From Oidiodendron maius Zn (Eukaryota > Ascomycota > Leotiomycetes > Myxotrichaceae), in NCBI GenBank assembly GCA_000827325.1, contig KN832887.1:62001-126000 (forward strand): a stretch of DNA of 64,000 nt, given 5' to 3'. The notes below the pieces were generated by a model. That model was given only the letters and a program-made list of their open reading frames with translations, was not told the DNA's origin and made no database searches. A program made the position numbers and the translations under genes. Below are positions 43,493 to 53,870 of the stretch, in pieces. Numbering within the stretch: position 1 is the first letter of the stretch; each line of letters starts with the position of its first letter.

Positions 43493-44164
43493 GGAAACAA
43501 AAGGTGGTTGCGCTGGCTCAATTGAGGACAGCGACATTCGCAAAGAGAGGAAAGCTGGTCGTACAGCTTATTCGCACCTCTCGTGATGCATTGGCACAGC
43601 ACGTCGGCAACCATGGTGTGTCGTCTTTAAATGCTACTGGTTTATCCGGTCATAAATTCCATCCCGCGTAACACAAGCTTCCTTGTCGCACCCCCAACAT
43701 ACTCCATTTTGAGCAGGTGGATCTGCAATGGCTTAACAGTAGCTTAATCTGGATTGGATGTTGGTCGGTCTCTAACCGCCGAAGAAAGTTGCATTCTGTC
43801 GTATTTCTTAATCGCACAGCCTGTCGGCCTTTTATAGCCTCTCCGATCTGGCTGGTTGGAGAGATCTTTTGGCGCGGGGACGGCCCGATCCCCTAGCAAG
43901 GTACCAGTACCACACTGACACGCTACGGCTACCACTATATCCGCGCTCCCATTTTATCCTGGCGATGTATTAACGACCTTGGTAGCTAGTAGATATGCCG
44001 AGGCTTATCTCCAACAGCTCGAGTGTGAAACATTGTCATACCAGTGCAACACCAGATTTGTTAGATACGCTTGTGGTAATATAAATGAATTAGGCGTGGT
44101 CCATCTTAATACCTGATACCAAATTTAGCTTACCGCTAAGGCTAATTAACTCTCATATGCCTAT
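43493..44164. other. Intergenic, no recognisable gene
   Basis: Upstream region of the PD-(D/E)XK-like gene. Open frames have no motif. Confidence 0.6.
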
Positions 44165-44890
44165 TTTGCTCGACACACTAGCAGGCAGAGTTCGTCTGCC
44201 TGATGGGACCAAGCCTCCCGGTAACAAGATATAGTCACCAGTTGCATTTGGATCCAGAGGAGACTGCAGAGGCTGATTGTCAATGTTCGGTCGTTTTGAG
44301 GTTCGCACCATCGCGCCGTGACTGATGCTTTTCGTCCGGGGAGTGCCACTGAAAATCTCATTGTGGGATCGCGAAAACGGATTAACTCATTGTCAGCAAG
44401 CCCAGTCCATTAACGGAGAGGTTTGTTGAGGTCCATGAGCGTAGGTATCAACCATGATCGCAGCCAATGGGCTTGACAATCAGCACATATGCGCCATTGC
44501 CAACGTTATATACGCATGGAACCCCAAACAGATTGGATATATCCGAGTCAGAAAGGGCGGTAGCACTACTACTCATGCCAATAGGAAAGTTGCGGAGCGC
44601 AGTCTCTGAGCGGTAGAGATGACCATTGTCGTAGGAAGAGAACAGGTAGTAGTTGGCGAGTCGCAGATAGTCCACATGTCCACCCAATAGCCAGATCCAA
44701 TATTTTGGGTAATGATGCTGGGCACCTTACTTAAAAATACTTTTCGGGGTGCTCCATCCAGTCGGGTTACTGATATACTCGTTTGTCGAGTATGCAGCAT
44801 TGCTGTCCTGATAGACGAAGTGCCAGTAGAACATCTGAATACCAAGCAAAAATTAAAACTAGATTGGAAGGTGTGCTTGAGGAAAATGCA
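44165..44890 (-). pseudogene. GH62 alpha-L-arabinofuranosidase pseudogene (C-terminal part)
   Basis: Fragments in the right order but different frames spell most of a GH62 catalytic domain. Reading leftwards: YQDSNAAYSTNEYISNP and GWSTPKSIF (about 44830-44745), VPSIITQNIGSGYWVDMWTI (about 44725-44665), YLFSSYDNGHLYRSETALR (about 44655-44600), LFGVPCVYNVGNGAYVLIV (about 44525-44470), YLRSWTSTNLS (about 44448-44415), NPFSRSHNEIFSGT and ISHGAMVRT (about 44375-44300), NDRTLTIS, then DPNATGDYILLP (about 44250-44210). At least three frameshifts and in-frame stops separate them. No signal peptide or N-terminal third was found. A functional copy would release arabinose from arabinoxylan; this one is dead. 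Confidence 0.85.
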
Positions 44891-46796
44891 TAGCGGGTGA
44901 CAATAATTGCCAAGAGTGGTTTATTGTTCCACAGGACCGTAATAACGCACATAGTCTAAACCACAAAAAGTTATCCATCGTGCCGATACCTCTACTCTGT
45001 GATTAATTTGAGATAGTGTAGGGGGATAAAAGTAGTTAGCATACTTGTCGGGAGGACTTGTAGCCAAAGTGCGAGTCGTATTACGATAATTAGTGTTTCT
45101 ATGGCTAAACTATATTCAAACGAGATTATATCATTGACGCCTGTTTACATTGCAGCCATTAACTGAGCCTATCTGAGGCAAGACAGTTGCAATTGCACAT
45201 GACGGTTATTGAAGCGATTGGGACACTATAATCTTCGTCCTATAGGCCTATTATCTTTGTAAAGAGACCAGAGGCTGTGCTCGAGAGATGTGAAGAATCT
45301 GCAGACATGTAACGATTCACAAATTCCTTCCTTCAACATCCATAAGGGAGCAGAGAGGTCCGGGCTTGTTTATGGACCTGCGACATGTATTTTAAGCAGA
45401 GGAATATAAAATAACAGAAAGGAGAGCGTGATCATTACTTCTTCGCCAGTTCTTTGTCCGCTTCATTCGTTGTTTACTGTAAACAAGAAGGTATGTTTTC
45501 CTTTGATAATCAAAACCACGTTACAAACGCCTTGAGCCAGGGAGTATGCGATGAGGCGGAGATTATCTACCATAATGGTCTGAATTATTGTACTGCTCGA
45601 CACTTTAGAATGATTTATCGGGATGCCCGATGTGCTACGGTGCGTCTTACTTGCTCCCTTTTGAATTCATGTGAGGACTCGGATGTATAAAAGTATCCAG
45701 GAGTGAAATAAGCAATAGTGGATCCGGTAGTGACCTTCTACATCTTGGGAACAACCTTAAAATCACAGTTCAAGGCAGGAATTTGAATGCAAGGCGACGG
45801 GAGGGAAGAGGAGCTTGCCCTATGGATCCAATCTCATCATGAATTGGTGTGTCTGAGACCAGCCGTAGATCATGCGCAGAGGCTAGGACCGTTCCTCGCT
45901 TACTGCCCGCAAATAGAAAATGGTCTGCCGTGTCCGAATGCTACTGTCCTGAGTAGGGGGATTCTCTCACTTGCACGAGTGAACGTTACATGGCACATTG
46001 TAAACGCATAAAGAAGAGACTCTGGCCATCCAACAAGCTTCTTCTATAATGTCATTCAAGGATCCAGTAATGTCTGTCTGCGGATCAAGTCGCCAATAAC
46101 TCTTGGCAGAGGCAAACGTCGGGATCGCGGCTGAGAAGACGCGACACGCCAGACGCGGGATATCAGCAGCCTTCTCACACGGTGTCAGCAAGCAATGCGA
46201 TGATACAGAATAAAAAATGGACTGCGCCTCGCTTTGCCTGTCTGTCGACGGAAGAATGTCAACCGGAGGGAGTTAGGCGGCAGAGCAGTAGGGGTATGGC
46301 GAGTTAAATGTCGACATGCAACGGCATATTTGCGGAGAAGCCGGTGGCTTTCGGGATGTGGATGTCGCACAAGACCTTCCTTACAGGAGCGAAGCCAGAA
46401 GCCTATCTAGGAAATCTCTTGGAATGCAGGAGAACACACCTGGCGGGACTGACGGAAGCGGCAGCTAGTGCCCTGATCCCCGACGGTTTGTTCCTCGATC
46501 AACATGTCATTAAACTACGAGTTGCTATATTTATCGACAAGCGTTGGAACCTACCCGTACGACATGCACGATGATGTTCATGGATCAGCGCCTCTAGCGC
46601 GTCAGAAATGCACGTTGTCGGGTTGTGGCCAGGAACAGGAAGAGGAGCATCAGACGCGGGACGGGAAGCACGATCACGGTTCTTTGTATGGAGGGTGGAC
46701 CCGTTGAATGTCGATACAGGCCATCCACTGCACTGCATTCGAGCTCTTCAGTTACAATAGCCTCAGATCCCGGTATTCCTCTTAGAGTAGAAAATC
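44891..46796. other. Intergenic, no recognisable gene
   Basis: About 1.9 kb with only short open frames on both strands. The frame at 45454-45690 (78 codons, Cys-containing) has no signal peptide and no recognised motif. No repeats noted. Confidence 0.55.
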
Positions 46797-46804
46797 TATA
46801 AAAG
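46797..46804 (+). promoter_or_regulatory. TATA box of the GH24 lysozyme gene
   Basis: TATAAAAG, 128-135 bp before the ATG; a CT-rich leader follows. Confidence 0.5.
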
Positions 46805-46931
46805 ACCATCACTCTGCCCTCCAGAATGCTCTCCACCCCACAGCTCACTTTCCTTCTCAACACACTGTCAGCAACATAACGCAGACACGCTCTTTCGATT
46901 CCCATATTTTTCGAATCTGACTCTATTCAAA

Positions 46932-47525
46932 ATGAAGTTCTCCTACACCGTTCTACCTCTCCTTGCTCTCGGTGTTAGCGCCGCTCCTTCCACCGCTATT
47001 GAGGCTCGCAATGCTTCTCCGATCAACGCTGGAGCTATTTCCCTAATCGAATCCCTCGAGGGCTTCCGTGCCGACTTTTACTACATTAATGGCCACGAGA
47101 CCATTGGTATGATATTTCTCCAGCCTAGGTACAAGATGAAAGAGGAACTAACAATAACCGTAGGTTATGGCCACGACTGTGTTGAGAGTGGAGGCTGCGG
47201 CAGCCTGCACCCCCCGATCTCCCAGGCCGAAGGTACTGCTCTCTTTAAGAAGGACATCGCTGAGTATGAGAGCTGCGTCTGCGCCATGGCCAATGCCAAG
47301 GACTTGAATGCCAACCAGTACGGTGCTCTTGTCAGTTTTGCCTACAACTCCGGCTGCGGAGGTGTCCAGTCCTGGTGGCACGGCGCCATGGCCAAGAAGA
47401 ATTTCAAGGGCATTTGCGAAGCCCTCCCCACTACCAACACCTTGGGTGGTGAGCTCAGCAGCCGCCGCAAGAAGGAGGGTGCCTTCTGCTCCAAGGCCAC
47501 CACTGCCAAGTCAGGATGCGCATAA
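46932..47525 (+). CDS. Secreted GH24 (phage-type) lysozyme
   Basis: Cleaves bacterial peptidoglycan; in fungi these secreted enzymes are thought to act against bacteria. Exons 46932-47106 and 47164-47525 give 178 aa. The 57-bp intron (GTATGA...CGTAG) is a multiple of three without stops, so a read-through frame exists, but splicing restores HETIGYGHDC, the family signature; a branch-like CTAAC is inside. Signal peptide at 1-17 (YTVLPLLALGVSA). Catalytic Glu is in IESLEGFRADFY; the Thr of the E-D-T triad is in ETIGYGH. The middle Asp of T4-type enzymes is not obvious (YYIN there). Six or more cysteines after the signal peptide fit a disulphide-rich extracellular protein. Also seen: ALVSFAYNSGCG and the C-terminal GGELSSRRKKEGAFC. 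Confidence 0.92.
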   Translation: MKFSYTVLPLLALGVSAAPSTAIEARNASPINAGAISLIESLEGFRADFYYINGHETIGMIFLQPRYKMKEELTITVGYGHDCVESGGCGSLHPPISQAEGTALFKKDIAEYESCVCAMANAKDLNANQYGALVSFAYNSGCGGVQSWWHGAMAKKNFKGICEALPTTNTLGGELSSRRKKEGAFCSKATTAKSGCA

Positions 47526-48745
47526 GTAGATAGAGATTGGGTTGATTTCACTGTACGATATGTATGAGAGGATTTTCTTTCTGTACATTGTCTTATTCGC
47601 GTCTATAAGTCATTCGTTTTATTGACATTCTTTCAACACAATTTGACATGACTGAAAAAGAAATTTTGAAATGTGAACTGAAATGCCATAAATAGCCTGT
47701 TCAATCGGAAATTCCAACCTCAGATTCAGTCACTCCAAAGGAGATTTAAAGCAACAGTTGTGGGTCTTAAATATCAATATCTGAATGAAAATAGTCCATA
47801 TTGTGCAACGCCTCTGCCCAGTTCATATCAAAAGCCAAACCTATGCCAGCAGTCACTTATCTTACTTGTCATAACTGGCTCTGTTTATAGTTATTCTTAG
47901 CTTTCTATTAACTTTTGGTTTGGAAGACTGTACTGTATGAAACCAAAATGGGAAAGTCAACCGAATTGTTCAGTTGTATTTGATACCAATAAAACTAATG
48001 ACAGAATTATGCAGTATTGAAACGACATCCACAGTTAAAATTTTACCGACATGTACTAAAAGCCCATCCAAGCGACTGATGTAGAAAATAAAGAGTGCTA
48101 TTTCGTTGAGTTGTTCTTGTCTGTTCCATCGTTATCAACTACAATCACAATGAAATTGTTGAGTCTCGATGTTCATTTTATTTTGCTCATAGACTACATT
48201 GAGATCTGGGCTGCGTATCAGCATGAAGTAATCTTTTGGGTAACGCAATGATATGAAGGCTAAAACGATTATCGCCACAGGAGGCGTCGGCTTGACACGC
48301 TCGTCCGAAATGTGGCATATCAGCCTTCTAAAAGGAGACGAGCACGGTAATGCCGAAAAAAAAAGCGGTTTGGAGTGTTACAGAATTGCATACTCCTGCA
48401 TATTCCAGTACCCTAAAATCATTCTACTCCTTGAATGGTAATTGGTGTGCAAGTGAACGTGAACTCGCCGGGTATTCAACCTGGAGAGTTGCTTATGCCC
48501 AATATTTCAGGCTCGCGCCAGCCCGTCAAATATCCAAAATCCCTAATTACACGCTGACTAACAATGTTCACTTGACATCAACTGAGACATCCTACCAATA
48601 AACAAAGAAGAGGGGTTGTCGCTAGGATCCAAACAACCAGCTTGTGCTCTATGTGGCGAGTATATATAGTCAACAAATTAGTAGTAGTTGCCCGTGGCCT
48701 TTTGGCTGCATTCAACTATTAACATACTATTCCTATCAGTCTGAA
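47526..48745. other. AT-rich intergenic region
   Basis: 3' flank of the lysozyme gene and upstream region of the membrane protein. No recognisable gene. Confidence 0.6.
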
Positions 48746-49573
48746 ATGGCAGGTTCAAAGTCAACCGAGATGCCCTCGCGGGTTAAACGCTCAACACCTT
48801 TTGGTACAGCCTGTTTTGTTGGCCTCCACGCAGCTGACATATACTTGCAATACTACCTCACAAAGCAAGGAGGAGCAGCTAAGCTTCTGTCTCTAATCGG
48901 GCTGCAGACAGTTCCCATTGCCAAAACTGCCTACGCCGACATCCTAGTCTGTCTTGCGGGTCTGGGTAGCCTGAAACAGATCTTCTGGGTAATTGGCATC
49001 TCTGAAAACGAAATGCCTACTGGGCAAGCAGTTGAAATAAGCATAGCCAACACCGTCTTCGCTAGTATCAATGCATTTCTTGCTTCTTGGGCGATGTCTT
49101 CTTTGGCAACATCAACTGGACTTCTGCTCTCAGACGCTTCGGTGACGCAGGAGCTGTCCAAGAATCCTATTCTTGCGGCAGCAGTAGCTGTGTACGTCTT
49201 AGGAATTGTTATCGAAACCGTGTCCGAGCTTCAACGCAAGACATTTAAGGCCGACGCTAAAAATAAAGGAAAGCCATATGCCGGGGGCTTGTTCGGTGTT
49301 GCGCGCCACGTCAATTATGGCGGACATGCACTATGGCAAGGTGCAAATGCAATGGCTGCTGGGGGTTTGGCGTCTGCAATTGCCGTGTTCTCATTTTTTA
49401 CCTACGCTTTCATCTCGAATAGCATTCCCGTTCTGGACAAAGTGAGTGTTCTGAGAGGGAAACTATTATTGTCTTACTAACATAAGCTTTAGTACTGTAG
49501 TGAGAGGTATGGAGAAAGCTGGAAAGAAGTTCAAGGTAGAGTGAAGTGGAAACTATTTCCAGGCGTGTATTGA
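48746..49573 (+). CDS. DUF1295 / steroid-5-alpha-reductase-like membrane protein
   Basis: Exons 48746-49441 and 49493-49573 with a 51-bp intron (GTGAGT...TTTAG, CTAAC branch) give 258 aa. The splice joins PVLDK to YCSERYGESWKEVQGRV. Several hydrophobic helices (for example AVAVYVLGIVIETVSE and ASAIAVFSFFTYAF). The C-terminal part carries GVARHVNYGGHALWQG, matching the RHPNYFGE-type motif, and the terminal RYGESWKEY-type motif of the ICMT/DUF1295/5-alpha-reductase group. Such proteins are ER membrane reductases or methyltransferases acting on lipids or steroids. The exact reaction is not visible from sequence. Confidence 0.85.
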
Positions 49574-50022
49574 AGCCAAGCTACCGCTTGGTTCGGCGAG
49601 TATGCTACTAACTTGCGTCATGCAAGATGTACAGTACCACATTATTGGGAATCTTTTCATTATGAATATGCTACTACTAAGTCCAAAACGAATAAAATAT
49701 ACATATGTATTACAATCTTCTCCTCATAGTCATTTCTTTGGAGTGCCACTTATAGTTGCTGCGTCTTAGCATAGTCGTGGCAAATTCTAATAAAGCATCC
49801 CCGTTACTTACTCGATGTTCTCCATTTGTTGACGTGTTCCCTTTGCTGGACTCTTAAGCAGCTTTTTGTGTCGAGAAGTTGGTATAATCCTCTAAATCAC
49901 TATTGCCAGATCTTCATCATTCACTTCCGCAAATTTTCTACAGTTGTTTACTAGTGCTTTTTTTTGTGATAGATGGAACTTGATGATCGACTAGAATCAT
50001 TCTATTTGTCGGCTTCTTGCAG
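49574..50022. other. Intergenic, AT-rich
   Basis: 3' flank of the membrane protein; nothing recognisable. Confidence 0.55.
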
Positions 50023-51560
50023 TTAACTCACTAAGTGTCTTGCTCGAGATATTTTGCGGGAGTAACGATTGACTATCGAGGCTCTTTGTCGCTCAACATA
50101 TCGCCCCCTCCGTGTTTTTGGTGAAGAACTAACTGTGTCTTCTGTACATTCTATGCACCAACTTGTAGCTTGAGTTGCCAGTCCCTTTGTATCTTCTTTT
50201 TTTCTGAGCCGTTGCCATTTAATGCATTGTTGTGCCCACCGGGGATTCTCGAGTAAACTTCTGTTAGTATATGGTGTCTGTTCCTTCTGAGGAACCGCTG
50301 AGGCTTTAGACCCCTTATCGCACTTGTGCCGCCTACATTTCTCCAAGATATAGAAATCTTTGTCGATGATTGACCAGCCGACGTTTTCGTTGTCGGGAAT
50401 AGCCTGTTTACAAGCATTGCATTTGATTTCCATGACACTCTTTTCCCATACTCATAGAAGCTCCAGTCGTCAATATAACCCCCTGGGTGTCCAAGGAGAT
50501 TTAGTCTTTTCTATTGCACTTTCATTAAATCACATGTCATCTCGGTAGGAGATGCTTACTCCTCCGATAGAGAACTAAGAGGCACGCATTACTTTTGTAG
50601 GAAACAGCCATGTATACTGCTGTTGAGATCGCCTGGCTCAAAAAGAATATGTTTCTGTCCTGCCAGCCCCTCCTTCAGAGTATCTGGAAGATGCATATAA
50701 TCTCCTGATTCATCCACGATTGCCAGTTCGTCTATCGTACATGTTCTGCATATCTCGACTTTCAATATCTCCCTTAGATTAGATGTACTCCTGATTCTAT
50801 CAGTCTCTTCCGCTTTTTTTGCTGTCCTTACCTTTCGATATAACGAGGCCCAGGCCACCAGGATTACCTTCTCCTCTTACTATGTTCGAGTGGCGGAGAA
50901 TTGTAAGCGTTGAAAATCTTTATTGCTGGACCATTTTCAAGTTTGATAGAAATTCTCCATCATTCCAGTCTTTGCAAGCCTCCCTGCGACGGCGAGCTGC
51001 AGGTCCTGAAGCGCGGCATGTTTCGGTCCCCAAGGGAAGAGGAAAATCTGTAGGTACAAAAGTGAGACGACGGATGCTGAAAGTCTACCGAGAAAATGGC
51101 AACCTGCTCAAGTCCTTTCCAAGATGTGACTCTTTATCTTGAGCGGACATCGGGTCAGCGGTCCCGGTTAAAGCGTTTCATTATTGTTGTTATGCACCCC
51201 AGAAGACTTCGACTGTTGCCTTCCTGTGGGCTCTGATTTCATCAATTTATTCTTCGTGGAAATTCAAAATCTGTGTTGGGTAATGATCGATCCCGTCAAA
51301 TAACGTCCGACTTCTCTCCTTGGGAGAGGTGCTCAAAAATCAAGGTCTTATCCTTCTAACCGCCAAAAATGAGGAAGAAAGTTCTCTAAGTCGCGCGGCT
51401 TTAATTTCATCTAAGTGTTGGCCCAGTTTTTCGAGAGTAAGGTCACCGTATAATTGATAGAAAGAGTCTATTCTGATTAGTCTAGAAGGATGTTCAAGAA
51501 GTAGAGGTGTAGGTAAGTAGTCGTGCAAGAGAATGAGAGTACTGAGATGAATATTCATAG
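50023..51560 (-). pseudogene. Possible decayed gene with Cys-containing C terminus
   Basis: Several minus-strand frames follow one another: a 72-codon piece at 51558-51340 ending LRELSSSFLAVRRI, an 89-codon piece at 50858-50589 with CRTCTIDELAIVD, and a 136-codon piece at 50433-50023 starting MEIKCNACKQAIPD and containing CRRHKCDKG, like a small zinc site. They are separated by stops and lie in AT-rich DNA. No family recognised; an intact but unrecognised multi-exon gene is possible. Confidence 0.25.
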
Positions 51561-52369
51561 AAGAGCAAGGAAGGTGTTTTAAATCCCTGGCCGCTCCTTC
51601 CTACATCCAGAACTGTCTCGTCTATTGTATCGGTAATGAAATTCACTTTAGTGCACGCTTTCGTTTTTAACAAGCATATAAGGTGACTAGGCTTTTGATA
51701 TATGCGATATTCTTGTAAATAAACGTCAATAGTATGAGTATGTTTGTATAGCTTTTTACTTCAACTGCCTACTTTATTTTATATTTACTAAAGCCTTCTT
51801 TTAAATATTTTTCCATATAAATCTAAGTACTTATAATATTATTTAAGAATATATCAGGAGAACGGTAATGGCTGGATTACGGCATTATGTGATCCCGTGG
51901 GCGTAGAATAATAGTCGACCTGAAAAGCGAGGGCATTGAGGATAAATACCAGAAATCTGGAAACGTACATAGAGACCTTATGCAATAGTTATTTTCTGCT
52001 TAGCCTTGCTCACTACAAGTTACACCTGTAGATCCAGATCTAAGGCCTTTACTCTACCTAATGACCCTTCTTTTACAACTCTATTGCTGCTTGCTGTCAT
52101 AGGGCTATCACGGCTAACCTAAGCCTGTGACTTCGCTAGAACTCTGTATGGGAAGCACACTTGCTTGACTTGATTATATGTGAAAGAGTATGGACTCGAA
52201 AAGAGAAGAACTAAAAGAGCACACAATGTATTCTTTAATCTTTGTTAGCCAGCCCTTCGCTTACGGCTAGCGCAGTCAGATCTCTCTAGGTGAGTGTAGA
52301 GAGAACAGTATAATTAAATCAAGATCTCAAGGATGGGGAGCAAAAAAAAAGGAGCAAAAAAAAAAAAGG
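51561..52369. other. AT-rich stretch without recognisable gene
   Basis: Strongly AT-rich between about 51640 and 51870, stop-dense on both strands, consistent with a decayed repeat. Confidence 0.5.
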
Positions 52370-52376
52370 AAAAAAA
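52370..52376 (-). terminator. Poly-T Pol III terminator after the tRNA-like gene
   Basis: On the minus strand seven T residues begin two bases after the tRNA 3' end, followed by further long T tracts. This is a standard RNA polymerase III stop signal. Confidence 0.6.
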
Positions 52377-52377
52377 G

Positions 52378-52514
52378 GGCTTGACCCGGATTCGAACCGG
52401 AGACCTCTTACAATTTTGAGATTGTCCCAAAGCAAGAATTCCTGAGATTGACGTTAGAACAGAAACGTTACGTTTGTGGACTCGGTTAACTTACTACCAC
52501 TGAACTATCAAGCC
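52378..52514 (-). tRNA. tRNA-like gene with a long internal insert, anticodon unclear
   Basis: Minus strand: 7-bp acceptor stem GGCTTGA / TCAAGCC; A-box TAGTTCAGTGG; B-box GGTTCGAATCC inside a good T arm (TCCGG, loop TTCGAAT, CCGGG). The whole is 137 nt, about 55-65 nt longer than a plain tRNA, so it would need an intron. A local hairpin ACAAT-CTCAAA-ATTGT lies before the T arm, but I cannot draw a clean 5-bp anticodon stem, so the amino acid is not called. Could be an intron-containing tRNA, a decayed tRNA or a tRNA-derived element. Confidence 0.6.
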
Positions 52515-53870
52515 ACATTGTTCTTAGTTTAAAATTCATTATTATACATGATAAATGTAGGATTAAAAAATGAATTTTAGCGCCTCTATTTTATTCCGTA
52601 GAATCTCCTCTCTCTTGTTTTAGGTGGCTGCCAAAGGAATACACCATGTGAGGGGTCAAGATAGCGGGAAAATTGCTCTTATTCTCAAACTAAGGGTATT
52701 CTAACTACCCAATATAATGAAGTATCTCACTCTTGAGAATTTTTGGAAATGTGTGAGAATTTTGCAAACGTTCTAATGACATATTTAGCACCTCCGAATG
52801 CATAACCGAATGCGATCAAGGGGCCGCTACTATGCTAACAGATCCCGCGATATCACTATCTACGGAAACCGGCTAATGTGATGATGTTATACTCAGGATG
52901 GTTATGACTTGATTTGATACCGTCCATGATGAATGATCGATATGTATCCGTATATCTTCTTTCATAACACAATTCCGACATCCTACACAGACCGCAGACT
53001 TAATATCCAGAGCTTTCCGAAGATACATGTCAAATTTCGAAAGCTACAACCTATGAGTCAACCGACATCGTATTTCTATTTCTAAATTGAATAAATATCG
53101 GGTTCGATGTCCTTGGCCCAAAGAACACACAATATCATTCTACTTTATGATGCCACCTAAAACCTTTTCTCCATGCCATCATGCTACACTTACTCTTTGT
53201 CCTTCATCTCAAGCTGCAATATCAGGCTACACATACCCAAATTTGGCTCAGAGAACAGCAGCCACTGGTCTGCGAGGAGGTTTTAAAGGCTCCATAGCTA
53301 ATGCATCTACCAGCCTAGAGGAGGAATATTTTTTGACGTTTTTCGCGCCGCTTTTTTACCAGGCGATGATCTCTCGCTTGATTCAACTTATCCGCCTCAG
53401 AGTGTTAGATCTTGGAGTAGGAAGAAGGACAGGAATAAAGTCACACCCCAGAGGCGTACTATCTACCTTGCAGCACCTCCTGAAATTGAACCGGGCTTGG
53501 AGCATATTAGAAAATGGACTCAACTACGGCTCAGAAGTCACACCAAGTAGAATTCGGCTAACATCCCACGAACAGAAGATATTCCGAGTTATTTAGAGGC
53601 ATTCTATCACGGATTGCCACTCAAGATGCTGCCTCAGCACTATTGAGATCATTTGATATTCACAATAGAAAGAAGAAACCACAAAACTTTAAGAGCAGAA
53701 TTCTTAGATACATAAACCAAAACACAGAGAATAAACGCTATTTTTCCATATCCGAAACACCAGCGCTTCGCCATCGTGAGATTAAGCTTCTGCTGCAACA
53801 CCTTTAAAACAATTCTTCTAAACGCCAAACTTCGACTTTTAGACATTTATATTGATATGATAAGCATGGG
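52515..53870. other. AT-rich region, one unassigned open frame
   Basis: Mostly stop-dense. The longest plus-strand frame, 53087-53596 (169 codons), has no motif or signal peptide that I recognise, and is probably chance or decayed. Confidence 0.45.

Noticed and set aside
53087-53596. 169-codon plus-strand open frame
   Set aside because: No recognisable motif, AT-rich surroundings, no splice or promoter signs; listed only as unassigned.
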